64,000 nucleotides of DNA, from assembly GCA_963663365.2 (NCBI GenBank), contig CAXXIH010000004.1:496001-560000 (forward strand), in the 5' to 3' direction. How positions within the stretch are numbered: the stretch's first letter is position 1; every line of letters begins with the position of its first letter. The translations under genes were made by a program, and so were the position numbers. This document shows positions 16,759 to 25,057 of this stretch, piece after piece. Below the pieces are notes generated by a model, which saw only the letters and a list, made by a program, of their open reading frames with translations, ran no database searches and was not told the DNA's origin. Source of the stretch: G963663365 sp963663365 (GTDB taxonomy: Bacteria > Hinthialibacterota > Hinthialibacteria > Hinthialibacterales > G963663365).

Positions 16759-17700
16759 TTACATCCAATATTCATAATCGTCTTGATATTCATCTCTCTC
16801 CCATCGATCCGATTCATCTGAGCGGTCATATTCCGCATCGACACCCGCGATCTTCATTTCGTCATAATCATCAAGGGAAAGACCGCAATGTTCGCATTCA
16901 AATGTCTCACCAATGAAATAAAGGCAAACTCCACATGGTACATAATCCCGATCATAATCAGGTTCTGCGGTAGTCTCACCCCAAAGAATTGCACAAGAAC
17001 TGCACACTGGGCATTCAACCGGATAACTATCCCACTCCTCGGGATCATAAAGCATTACTTTTTCAACCTGTTTAGCCTTTTGTTTAGCTGCCTCAATCTT
17101 CTGGTGAACTCGATTCAATCGCTCTTCATCAAATCTTTTTAGAAATTCCATATTCTTTTCTTCGTTATCAAGAAATATCCAACTTGCCAATTCTGTATCC
17201 TTTTGGCGCAGGAACTCAACAAGACTAAGAAAAAGAAAAGTCGTTCGATCAACTTCATATTCTCGATAATCTGGATGCACCGCATGCACACAGATGTTTC
17301 GATGATTGGACAGGAACCGAAGATGAGAACCAAATTGCTTTTTAAATTCAGGCGAAAAGACACCAAAAGTCGCAATTGCCTCATCAAGTTCAAGGCTTTT
17401 GAAAGTGGACGCCTTCAATTCCACTTCAAACGGTACCGAATGAAATGATCTTGGCATTGCCTCTGGTGCGGCTAAAACGCAACGAAGTTCGAGCGGCAGA
17501 TTCTTAAAAAAAAGAAGGAGGCTTTGCTTTGCGATAAAGGCTTTGAGTAATAGTTCTATTGCTATGCTAAGGTTACCGATAGCGACCTGTGGGATATTGC
17601 TATGTCCCGTTGTTTTATGAACAATTGCCAACCCCGCCTGCCCATAGCCAGCTGCGGCGCGCGCAAGATCTCTGACTATCTCGTTTTGTACGTTTTTCAT
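16759..17700 (-). CDS. HEPN-like protein with C-terminal zinc-ribbon cysteines
   Basis: 313 residues. The N-terminal half is helical and shows HEPN features: an early helix AIELLLKAFIAKQ and, at residues 134-139, R-N-x3-H (NHRNICVHA), which matches the RNase motif Rx4-6H of HEPN domains. A basic coiled segment (about residues 205-240) follows, then Cys pairs CPVC, CGVC and CEHCG that can form one or two zinc ribbons, and an acidic Asp/Glu/Tyr-rich tail. HEPN proteins are often RNA cleavers in toxin-antitoxin and anti-phage systems. Together with the membrane protein just downstream and the neighbouring mobile repeats this suggests a two-gene defence-like module; that function is inference. 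Hypothetical by annotation. Confidence 0.78.
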   Translation of the reverse strand: MKNVQNEIVRDLARAAAGYGQAGLAIVHKTTGHSNIPQVAIGNLSIAIELLLKAFIAKQSLLLFFKNLPLELRCVLAAPEAMPRSFHSVPFEVELKASTFKSLELDEAIATFGVFSPEFKKQFGSHLRFLSNHRNICVHAVHPDYREYEVDRTTFLFLSLVEFLRQKDTELASWIFLDNEEKNMEFLKRFDEERLNRVHQKIEAAKQKAKQVEKVMLYDPEEWDSYPVECPVCSSCAILWGETTAEPDYDRDYVPCGVCLYFIGETFECEHCGLSLDDYDEMKIAGVDAEYDRSDESDRWERDEYQDDYEYWM

Positions 17701-17954
17701 CTGCTCGACATCCGACTTTAGTCATCAGTTGTGACAAAGCGACACCTGTGCTGTAATAATTTCTTTTATCGTCCGTTTTGAAATTCTCATCGGCAACCCT
17801 CCAGGATTGCGCTTCTCAACTGGACAAGATTTACACAATTCTGCTTGGTTTGTAAACCAGTTTTTTGGCAATTGATCGAGATCTATTTATCTACTGGAAA
17901 TTCAACAATTTAGGAGATAATTCCGTATTTCACGCCGGTTTCTCCCCCACTTCC

Positions 17955-18815
17955 CTACTTCCCCCGAAACCGTCTGTGCATCCACATCCAACAGTGGGGA
18001 TATTTGCGAACTACATCTTCAATGGCTTTGGTATAGTTTTGGGTGTTGGCAATTGCATCGCGCTCATTGTCACCCGTATCGATAAAGGGGATTTCATACG
18101 CGTACCCGCGATGACCATTAAAATCATCCAGGCGGATATCGCAGCCTAAAAGCACCGGCGCGCCGGTCTTTTTTGCCAAATAGGCCACGCTGGCAAACAC
18201 CGAAACGGGCTGTCCGAAAAATTCTACTTGCACGCCATTCTTGCCCGCATGCTGATCGTACATCACCGCCACAATATCCCCCCGGCGCAGGGCGGCCAGC
18301 ACACCTTTGAGCGCATTCTTGCGCGCATACACCCGCATCCCCGCGCCCTCGCGGATTCCATTGACCGCTCCGGCCAGACGGCTTTGATTCATGGGCCGGG
18401 CGATCACTGAAACACCATAACGTTTTGCCATGTAGGCGCCCGCCAGTTCCCAGTTTCCCATGTGGGGCACGACCAGAAGCACGCCCTTACCCTTTTGCAC
18501 GGCGGTCTCCACCGCGCCCAAGGTTTCATCTTCGGCGGCGTATCCGCTCAGCATTTGGTCTAACTCACGGGGGAAACGCACCAACTCCAGGGTGGTCATG
18601 ATCAGATTGGCCCAACTGGCCTTCGCGATGCGTTTGTGTTCCCCATCCTCCAGTTCCGGCAAAGCCAGGCGCAGATTGTTCAACATCAAGCGCCGCCGTG
18701 GCACAATCAACCAATACAAAAGCCATCCCGCCGCTTTAGAGAGCGGAGCCAAGCACCGGCGCGGGATGGCGCGGATGATCGCAAAAATCGGCGTGGGAGA
18801 AAAATCGAAACGCAT
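17955..18815 (-). CDS. lpxL: LpxL/HtrB-type lipid A acyltransferase
   Basis: 286 residues. Member of the lysophospholipid/lauroyl acyltransferase family that adds a secondary fatty acyl chain to Kdo2-lipid A at the inner membrane. An amphipathic/hydrophobic N-terminus (AAGWLLYWLIVPRRR) is followed by the H-x4-E catalytic motif in VVPHMGNWELAGAYMA, then IARPMNQSRL, GDIVAVMYDQHAGKNGVQV, PVLLGCDIRL and the conserved end YPHCWMWMHRRF. It is divergent from waaA, with which it shares the pathway, and the two start codons overlap (18813-18815 against 18814). Whether it is LpxL or another member (for example LpxM-like) cannot be told. Confidence 0.92.
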   Translation of the reverse strand: MRFDFSPTPIFAIIRAIPRRCLAPLSKAAGWLLYWLIVPRRRLMLNNLRLALPELEDGEHKRIAKASWANLIMTTLELVRFPRELDQMLSGYAAEDETLGAVETAVQKGKGVLLVVPHMGNWELAGAYMAKRYGVSVIARPMNQSRLAGAVNGIREGAGMRVYARKNALKGVLAALRRGDIVAVMYDQHAGKNGVQVEFFGQPVSVFASVAYLAKKTGAPVLLGCDIRLDDFNGHRGYAYEIPFIDTGDNERDAIANTQNYTKAIEDVVRKYPHCWMWMHRRFRGK

Positions 18816-20127
18816 GATGCCTTGGCAACGGATTGTCTATGATTTGGGGCTGCTCGGAGCCCTGCCGTTCCTGGTCCCGGTTTATGCAGCCAAGCGTGGA
18901 CGCAGTTTCGGCGAGGGACTGGCCCGGCTTATGCGCATCCTACCGCAACGGCTGGGAAAACTCCCAGAGCATCTCCCCACCGGCGGCGAAAGGCCGCTGA
19001 TCTGGATTCATGCCGTCTCGGTGGGCGAGGTCATGGCCGCGCGTCCCTTGGTGGAGCGTCTCAAAGCCGAATCGCCCGAAACAGCCATCGTGCTATCGAC
19101 TGTTACCGATACAGGACAGGAGACCGCCGCCAAGACCCCGGATCTGGATGGCTGTTTTTACCTCCCCCTGGACCTGACCTCGCTATGTGGCCGCGCACTC
19201 GAGCAACTGCGCCCTTCGGTCTTGGTGGTAATGGAAACCGAGCTCTGGCCGGGCCTCTTCTGGGCCGCGGGCGAGGCTGAGGTGCCGCTGCTCATCGCCA
19301 ATGGCCGTATCTCGGATCGTTCGGCGGGCCGATACCAGTCAACGGCGTGGTTTTTCCGTAGCGTCTTTGAGCAGGCCGCCGCGATTCTGGCCCAATCCGA
19401 AAAAGACCGCCAACGCTTTATCGCCGCCGGTGCGCTCCAAGAGCGAGTGCACGTGACCGGCAACCTAAAGTTCGACGCTGTCCCTGCCTGGCGTAACGAT
19501 GAGGCCCGCTCGCTTTGGCGGGAACGTCTGGGACTCCAACCCAATGAAGTTCTATTAACCGGCGGCTCGACTTTTGCCGGTGAAGAAGAACTTCTGGCGG
19601 ATGTGTATCTGAATCTCAAACCGCAGTTCCCTGCACTACGTTTGCTGCTCGCGCCCCGGCATGTACAACGTTGCGAACGAGTGGAAGCCATGCTGCGGGA
19701 CCGGAGACTTTCAGTCTTCCGAAGAACCGCGCTCGATTCAGGATCGCCGCAAGCCGGAGACATTCTTCTTTTAGACACCACCGGCGAGCTGGCCGAAATC
19801 TATAACGCCGCGGATATGGGCTTCATAGGCAAATCTTTAACCGATGCGGAAAAGGGCGGTCAAAATCCGCTGGAACCGGCGGCCTTGGGTGTGCCGGTCT
19901 GTTTCGGCCCGTCGATGGAAAACTTCAGAGCCGTTGCGGATCTGCTTTTGGAAAATCAGGCGGCGGTACAGGTCGATACGATCGCCGGGCTGCAATCCAT
20001 TATCGAAACCTGGCTGGGCGATCCCGAACGTCGAACGAAAACCGGCGAACAAGGCCAAAAGATTGTGCAACAGCAACGCGGCGTGACGGAACGTATCGCA
20101 GAACATATTCTTGCGTACATACGTTGA
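18814..20127 (+). CDS. waaA: 3-deoxy-D-manno-octulosonic acid (Kdo) transferase
   Basis: About 437 residues. The frame is open to 18460, but the upstream part is antisense to the acyltransferase; the start is at the ATGATG at 18814-18819 after gggaga. The N-terminal membrane anchor (IVYDLGLLGALPFLVPVY) and GEGLARLMRI, then IWIHAVSVGEVMAARPLVERL (family signature with catalytic Glu), VLVVMETELWPGLFW, LIANGRISDRSAGRY, VTGNLKFDA, LLAPRHVQRCERV and NPLEPAALGVPVCFGP are all typical. The enzyme moves Kdo from CMP-Kdo to lipid IVA on the inner face of the inner membrane. With the acyltransferase it shows a lipid A-bearing outer membrane. Confidence 0.96.
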   Translation: MMPWQRIVYDLGLLGALPFLVPVYAAKRGRSFGEGLARLMRILPQRLGKLPEHLPTGGERPLIWIHAVSVGEVMAARPLVERLKAESPETAIVLSTVTDTGQETAAKTPDLDGCFYLPLDLTSLCGRALEQLRPSVLVVMETELWPGLFWAAGEAEVPLLIANGRISDRSAGRYQSTAWFFRSVFEQAAAILAQSEKDRQRFIAAGALQERVHVTGNLKFDAVPAWRNDEARSLWRERLGLQPNEVLLTGGSTFAGEEELLADVYLNLKPQFPALRLLLAPRHVQRCERVEAMLRDRRLSVFRRTALDSGSPQAGDILLLDTTGELAEIYNAADMGFIGKSLTDAEKGGQNPLEPAALGVPVCFGPSMENFRAVADLLLENQAAVQVDTIAGLQSIIETWLGDPERRTKTGEQGQKIVQQQRGVTERIAEHILAYIR

Positions 20128-20247
20128 CGCAACACCGCAATTCGTGCGGAATCGGAACCGCATAGTACACGAAAAAGCCGCATAAATTGCGCCAATTCCC
20201 TTTAAAATCCCCTGGTGACACATTCATTCGTATCCTACCTTAACATC

Positions 20248-21282
20248 ATGAATTGGCCGAAACTTATTGAAAACGAAGAACAACTAAACGACATTCTATC
20301 CACGCCTTACCCGGCATTGGTGGAGATGATGCGCCGTATTCAAGGCGACATCATCATTCTGGGTATCGCCGGGAAAATGGGTGTGAGCCTCGCGCATACG
20401 GCGGTGCGCGCCATACAAGATGCAGGCGTATCCAAGCGTGTAATTGGTGTAGCTCGTTTCTCGGATGCTTCCGCCAAAAAGCAGATAGAAGATATCGGCG
20501 TCGAGACAATTGTCTGTGACCTTATGGACCGTAAGGCCATCGCGGAACTGCCGCGTGTCGAGAATGTGATCTTTATGGCCGGACGAAAGTTCGGCACGCA
20601 GGGCAACCTGGACCTGACTTGGGCCATGAATGTGCTCATGCCGGGCTATGTTGCCGAGCATTTCACCAAGAGCCGCATTGTGGCGTTCTCGACAGGGTGT
20701 GTGTATCCATTGGTTTCGGAGGATACGGCAGGCTGCACAGAAGATGTCCCGCCCGATCCGATTGGCGAATACAGCCAATCCTGTTTGGGCCGGGAACGCG
20801 CATTCGGTCATTTCAGCCGGGTGAATGGCACACCGGTTTGTTTGTTCCGGCTCAACTATTCCAACGACTTGCGCTACGGCGTGCTCTTCGATATTGCCAC
20901 CAAAGTCTATTCGGGCCAGCCGGTCGATGTGAGCATGAGTGTCTTCAATGTGATCTGGCAGGGCGATGCGGTCAATCACGCGCTTTTGGCGCTGGAACAC
21001 TGCGCTTCACCGGCCATGCCGCTCAACTGCACCGGCCCGGAAATCCTGCATACGAGGAAAATCGCCGAAGAGTTCGGTAAGCTCATGAACAAAGAAGTGA
21101 CCTTTGCCGGAATCGAAAATCCGGCGGCATACCTCAATAATGCGGACAAGGCGCTAAAACTATTCGGGCCGCCCCAAATTCCGCTTGTAGCCATGATGCG
21201 CTGGGTAGCTCACTGGATTGAGATCGGGGGCCGTTCGCTCGACAAGCCAACACACTTTGAAGTCACTGACGGCAAGTATTAA
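20248..21282 (+). CDS. NAD-dependent epimerase/dehydratase family protein
   Basis: About 344 residues from the ATG at 20248; an in-frame GTG at 20215 would add 11 residues and cannot be excluded. Short-chain extended fold: the dinucleotide motif IILGIAGKMGVSLA (Gx2Gx2G) and VERVIGVARFSD-like second strand. The catalytic region is unusual: the Ser/Thr is in AFSTGCVYPL, and the Tyr-x3-Lys segment expected at about residue 180 reads YSQSCLGRE, where Lys is replaced by Leu. It may therefore lack classic epimerase chemistry or use another residue. Immediately upstream of the dihydrodipicolinate-synthase-like gene (46 bp), suggesting a shared sugar-acid pathway. Confidence 0.85.
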   Translation: MNWPKLIENEEQLNDILSTPYPALVEMMRRIQGDIIILGIAGKMGVSLAHTAVRAIQDAGVSKRVIGVARFSDASAKKQIEDIGVETIVCDLMDRKAIAELPRVENVIFMAGRKFGTQGNLDLTWAMNVLMPGYVAEHFTKSRIVAFSTGCVYPLVSEDTAGCTEDVPPDPIGEYSQSCLGRERAFGHFSRVNGTPVCLFRLNYSNDLRYGVLFDIATKVYSGQPVDVSMSVFNVIWQGDAVNHALLALEHCASPAMPLNCTGPEILHTRKIAEEFGKLMNKEVTFAGIENPAAYLNNADKALKLFGPPQIPLVAMMRWVAHWIEIGGRSLDKPTHFEVTDGKY

Positions 21283-21328
21283 GTTACCACCTACTGAAGA
21301 TGAACGGTTCGGGGAGTGGAGATCGATA

Positions 21329-22396
21329 ATGGAACTCAAAGATATTCCCCAGGGGATTCTAAAAAAAGTCAGAAAAGGCGTGGTGATTCCGGCCCATCCT
21401 TTGGCGCTGAATGAAAACCGCGATCTGGATGAAAAACATCAACGCGGGCTAACCCGGTACTACATTGATGCCGGTGCGGGAGGCATCGCGGTCGGCGTGC
21501 ATACCACCCAATTTGAAATTCGAAATCCGGATATCGATTTGTTCCACCCCGTGCTCCAAATGGCTTCGGAAACCGTGGATGCCTATGGAGAAGGAAAAGA
21601 TATCATCAAAATCGCCGGCATCTGCGGTTTGACACCCCAGGCCAAAGAAGAGGCCGCTTTTGCGGTAGAGAATGGTTATCACGCCGGACTCCTAAGCCTG
21701 TCGGCCTACGCCAGTTCTTCGGTTAAGAAAATCATCCGTCACTGCAAAGCCATCGCCAACACCATTCCTTTGGTCGGCTTTTACCTTCAACCGGCGGTAG
21801 GGGGCCGGATTCTTCCGTATGAATTTTGGCGGGAATTCTGCGAGATCGAGAATGTCTTGGCAATCAAAATCGCGCCGTTCAACCGCTACCAGACTTTGGA
21901 TGTTGTACGGGCCGTTTGCGAGTCCGGACGTAGCGGCGAAATCGCGCTGTATACGGGGAACGATGACAATATCCTCGTCGATCTGCTGACCGAATACTTC
22001 ATCCCAACCCAAAACGGCGTGCAATCGGCGCGGATTGTCGGCGGCCTTTTAGGCCATTGGGCCGTATGGACACAAAAAGCGGTCGAGCTTGTGGATGAAG
22101 TCCATAAGTTGGTCGGCCAAAACAAACCGCTGGACCCTTCGCTGCTGACTTTGGCGGTTGAAATCACGGATTCGAACGCCGCGTTTTTCGATGCAGCCAA
22201 TAGTTTTGAAGGTTGCATCGCGGGGATCCATGAAGTTTTGCGGCGTCAGGGACTCTTGCAAGGAACCTGGTGCCTCAATCCGCGTGAGAAACTCTCACCC
22301 GGCCAAAGCGCTGAAATCGACCGTGTCTACGATTACTACCCGCATCTCAATGACGATGAATTCGTGGCTGAGAATTTAGAAAAGTGGCTGGAATGA
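21329..22396 (+). CDS. Dihydrodipicolinate synthase/N-acetylneuraminate lyase family protein
   Basis: 355 residues from the ATG at 21329 after ggggagtggag; an in-frame extension to 21218 lies inside the previous gene and is rejected. A TIM-barrel class I aldolase-like protein: VIPAHPLALNENRDLDEKH, GAGGIAVGVHTTQF, IKIAGICGLT, VPLVGFYLQ-type segment, and a Lys in LAIKIAPFNRY that fits the Schiff-base lysine. The usual Tyr (YNxP motif) is not evident: the region reads GFYLQPAVGG. It is longer than DapA (about 290), with an extended C-terminus. Family members include 2-keto-3-deoxy-sugar-acid aldolases and dehydratases; here a role in sugar-acid breakdown with the preceding epimerase is more likely than lysine synthesis (inference). 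Confidence 0.86.
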   Translation: MELKDIPQGILKKVRKGVVIPAHPLALNENRDLDEKHQRGLTRYYIDAGAGGIAVGVHTTQFEIRNPDIDLFHPVLQMASETVDAYGEGKDIIKIAGICGLTPQAKEEAAFAVENGYHAGLLSLSAYASSSVKKIIRHCKAIANTIPLVGFYLQPAVGGRILPYEFWREFCEIENVLAIKIAPFNRYQTLDVVRAVCESGRSGEIALYTGNDDNILVDLLTEYFIPTQNGVQSARIVGGLLGHWAVWTQKAVELVDEVHKLVGQNKPLDPSLLTLAVEITDSNAAFFDAANSFEGCIAGIHEVLRRQGLLQGTWCLNPREKLSPGQSAEIDRVYDYYPHLNDDEFVAENLEKWLE

Positions 22397-22433
22397 TCCC
22401 TTGGGGCTCCGGCACAGAGATACATTCGTATCC

Positions 22434-22949
22434 TTACGACAAACTCAGCACCAATTGCACTTCGCCTTTGCCCAAACGGAGTTCGCGGGCTATTTCCTCG
22501 ACGCTACGGCCTTCAGCGTGAAGGCGTTGGATTGTTTCCGCATACGGATGCTGAATTGTCTTGCCGCCAGGTGCAATCCGCAATACGCGGGTGGGTTCGG
22601 CCGGACCGGGCTGGGCTTCGCGTTTTTGCGCTGACACTTGCGCCTGCTGCTGCTTGGCCTGGTCCATGGCCTCTTCAAAACGCTTAAAGATTGTATTGAC
22701 CTGCCCCAGCCGTTCGTTCATTTCACGCCGGTGCTCTTGGGTGAAGCCTTCGATTTCTTCAACCAAAACCGCGAGCGAACTGCGCAAGGCTTGGAGTTCA
22801 TCATCGGACAGCCGGCCATCTTCTGAATTGGAGGACGGCAAACGGTCTTGCTGGCTGCGCAATGCCTGAATTTCACGCCGAAGCATGAAAATCCACAGGA
22901 GCAGACCGCAATCGACTAAAAATTGGGAACCCCAGAATAGTAAATCCAT
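22434..22949 (-). CDS. Membrane-anchored coiled-coil protein with C-terminal HTH-like region
   Basis: About 171 residues from the ATG at 22949. The frame is open 11 codons further, but the second ATG directly precedes the hydrophobic anchor (LLFWGSQFLVDCGLLLWIFML) and has a ggcgaag motif upstream. A long coiled coil follows (about residues 25-110), then a Gln/Ala-rich linker and a C-terminal helix-turn-helix-like segment (EEIARELRLGKGEVQLVLSL). The layout resembles DUF2802 proteins, which sit near fliA in many flagellated bacteria. With fliA only 0.5 kb away a motility-linked role is likely but unproven. Confidence 0.75.
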   Translation of the reverse strand: MDLLFWGSQFLVDCGLLLWIFMLRREIQALRSQQDRLPSSNSEDGRLSDDELQALRSSLAVLVEEIEGFTQEHRREMNERLGQVNTIFKRFEEAMDQAKQQQAQVSAQKREAQPGPAEPTRVLRIAPGGKTIQHPYAETIQRLHAEGRSVEEIARELRLGKGEVQLVLSLS

Positions 22950-23058
22950 CTTCGCCTTTGCGCCGCAGTTCACAAACCGCACGTAAGCTCTTCACCAAAC
23001 GAAAAGCGCCTCTGATATTAAGGATATTATCGTAACCGAATCGCGTGGTTCCGGACAA

Positions 23059-23379
23059 CTACGCTTTTAAATCGATAACGCCGCCGTGAATCCCATCATC
23101 GATAGGCGGCAGTTCTTCTTCAGGTTCCGGTTCAGGAGGCCGGGCGCGGCGGCGGGCCTGGGCGTTCTGACGCTCCCCCTGCTCTTCATCTTCACGGATG
23201 GCATCTTTTTCGGCGGATTCTTCGGTTTCATCTACAGCATTGGCCTGAGCTTCATCCGTGCGCAGTTGCTCTTGCCCAAAGTTTTGGTTGATATTATTGG
23301 CAATATTGTGCTGGGCGCTGTTGGATTGCGTAACATGGGGACTGTTCGCAATCGGGTTTTGAAAATCCGCTAGGCTCAT
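23059..23379 (-). CDS. Small acidic protein of the flagellar region, unknown
   Basis: 106 residues, low complexity in the middle (Glu/Arg/Pro-rich, predicted coil), ending in GGVIDLKA, a motif that resembles the C-terminal end of short proteins encoded near fliA in some Deltaproteobacteria. No membrane segment. Lies between the sigma gene and the coiled-coil gene on the same strand, so it is probably in their operon. Function not known. Confidence 0.65.
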   Translation of the reverse strand: MSLADFQNPIANSPHVTQSNSAQHNIANNINQNFGQEQLRTDEAQANAVDETEESAEKDAIREDEEQGERQNAQARRRARPPEPEPEEELPPIDDGIHGGVIDLKA

Positions 23380-23481
23380 AATATCCCTCAGGGGCTAACG
23401 GCCATTGACGTTCTCCCCTCAACCCAAACTACTCCAACAATTTCAGTATATCACAGCATCGGGTGAATATGAAATGAATCG

Positions 23482-24294
23482 TTACAATACCATATCCTGC
23501 TGCCAGGCTTGAAGCCTGCCCCGGAGCCGCATCATGGCCTTGCTATGGAGCTGGCAAATCCTCGATTCGGTCACACCCAAAACCTCGCCGATTTCACGCA
23601 AGGTCAGCTCTTCATTGTAATACATAACTACAACCAAACGCTCCTTTTCAGGAAGCGCTTCGATCGCGTCGGTAAGCATCTCAATGACTTCTTCGCGCTG
23701 GATGCCATCGCGGGGATCGGCGGCTGACGCACTCTTTGTCAGCTCGGCCCGGCTGGCCGTACCGTCTTCGGATATCCGCACAACCTCATCCAAAGACAAA
23801 AGTGCCGCACGGCTGGCATCATGAAGCAGCTGACGCAGCTGATCTTCATCGACTCCCATCCGTTCGGCAACTTCCAATTCAGTAGCCGGACGCAGCATTT
23901 CCTGTTCGAGCTCGGCATAGGTGCTCTGGAGACGGTTAACACGTTGGCGCAAAGAACGGGGAATCCAATCGACCGAGCGAAGTTCATCGATAATCGATCC
24001 GCGGATCCTTGGGATGGCATATGTAACAAACTTCACTCCCCGTGAAAGTTCGAATCCATCCACCGCAGCCAGGAGCCCCATCGCCCCGACAGAAAAGAGA
24101 TCGTCGTAATCCAAAACCTCGCTTTCGATATGCGAAGCGGATAACAGACGATTGATAACGTATTTCACCAAATGGATATATTTATTGGCGAGCGTCTCAC
24201 GCGCTTCATAGGAGCCCTGCTCCTTGAATTCAATCCAAAGCGCCTGTTCTTGCTCTTCGGATATCTTTTCACGCTGGCTGGTAAACAGCTTCAT
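23482..24294 (-). CDS. fliA: FliA/WhiG-family RNA polymerase sigma factor (sigma-28)
   Basis: 270 residues. Sigma-70 family without region 1: region 2 (LANKYIHLVKYVINRLL, DYDDLFSVGAMGLLAAVDGF, RGVKFVTYAIPRIRGSIIDELRS and region 2.4 DWIPRSLRQR), region 3 (ATELEVAERMGVDEDQLRQ), region 4 with the -35-reading helix (LTLREIGEVLGVTESRICQL). The RSVDWIPRSLRQRVNRL phrase is typical of FliA/WhiG. It directs RNA polymerase to late flagellar and chemotaxis promoters. Gene order (sigma, small protein, coiled-coil anchor) fits a flagellar regulon; no FlhF/FlhG genes are in view, and an anti-sigma gene was not recognised. Confidence 0.95.
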   Translation of the reverse strand: MKLFTSQREKISEEQEQALWIEFKEQGSYEARETLANKYIHLVKYVINRLLSASHIESEVLDYDDLFSVGAMGLLAAVDGFELSRGVKFVTYAIPRIRGSIIDELRSVDWIPRSLRQRVNRLQSTYAELEQEMLRPATELEVAERMGVDEDQLRQLLHDASRAALLSLDEVVRISEDGTASRAELTKSASAADPRDGIQREEVIEMLTDAIEALPEKERLVVVMYYNEELTLREIGEVLGVTESRICQLHSKAMMRLRGRLQAWQQDMVL

Positions 24295-24319
24295 GCAAGT
24301 TCTCGCGTCCGCCGGATGG

Positions 24320-24850
24320 TTAGAGATCGACCATCAAATCATCTTCCGATTCACCGCTGGAGCTCATCAACTGTACCGAAGAGGAGCGTTGAGCCTCGAC
24401 AGTCACAGAATCGATGCCAGCTTCCTGAAGGTTGCGGATCAATCTCTTTGTTAGAACCGCACCCGGCCGCACCAACAACGCCCCCTCGGGGCTGTTGACC
24501 TGATGAATCACCTTCATTCCTGTCTGGAGATCTGTTACGGGAATCTGCATTTGCAGTTTCTCGGGTTCTCCGGACTTAAGTGCCTCAATACGAGCGCGGG
24601 CTTCATCACGATAAGATTCAATGAGCGGCCCTTCGATAATGCGCTCGTAAATATTTGCCAAAACCATCCCCGCCAAAGCAAAGAAAACATACGATCCAAT
24701 CGTCCAGATCATAATCGCATGTAAATTCAGCGGGTTATGATAACGAAACAACGCCGCCAAGAAGACAATAACCATGGCCCCCGTCGAGGTGAAGGCAAAG
24801 ATCATCTTCTTTACATCGGCAATTTCCTGATAAAGGCGGCGCTTATCCAT
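24320..24850 (-). CDS. Two-helix membrane protein with DUF3391-like C-terminal domain
   Basis: About 176 residues from the ATG at 24850 (MDKRRLYQEIADVKK). Two membrane helices (AFTSTGAMVIVFLAALF and IWTGSYVFFALAGMVLANIY-like) then a C-terminal cytoplasmic or periplasmic domain: VTDLQTGMKVIHQV, GALLVRPGAVLTKRLIRNLQEAGIDSVTV. This phrase resembles the DUF3391-type domain preceding HD-GYP phosphodiesterases, but no HD-GYP domain is attached. It stands 25 bp upstream of fliA and is probably in the same transcript. A perfect hairpin lies 19 bases upstream of the start. Confidence 0.72.
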   Translation of the reverse strand: MDKRRLYQEIADVKKMIFAFTSTGAMVIVFLAALFRYHNPLNLHAIMIWTIGSYVFFALAGMVLANIYERIIEGPLIESYRDEARARIEALKSGEPEKLQMQIPVTDLQTGMKVIHQVNSPEGALLVRPGAVLTKRLIRNLQEAGIDSVTVEAQRSSSVQLMSSSGESEDDLMVDL

Positions 24851-24868
24851 AGGTAACCGGTATGCCCT

Positions 24869-24899
24869 CTCGGAAGGCGAATCGCGCAAGCCTTCCGAG
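24869..24899. repeat. 10-bp perfect inverted repeat (hairpin)
   Basis: ctcggaaggc, an 11-base loop, gccttccgag. It lies in the leader upstream of the membrane-protein gene and is followed on the plus strand by aacgtggcacgggtgacc. It has no T-tract and is more like a dispersed palindromic repeat than a terminator. A translation-control role cannot be excluded. Confidence 0.7.
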
Positions 24900-25057
24900 C
24901 CAAGAACGTGGCACGGGTGACCGGTAACCTGACCTGCACTCCGGCATCACCCGCCACAATTCAAATCCAGCTCCGGCTGCTCGCTCAGATGTTGTCCGAG
25001 TATAGCCCAGGCCCTTGGCGTAACACAACATAGCCGCTCTGAAGCAATGCTGCGGCA

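Noticed and set aside
18460..18813. Upstream extension of the waaA frame
   Set aside because: It is antisense to the acyltransferase, and the family start is at 18814.
21218..21328. Upstream extension of the DapA-family frame
   Set aside because: Lies inside the preceding epimerase gene; start at 21329 has a ribosome-binding site.
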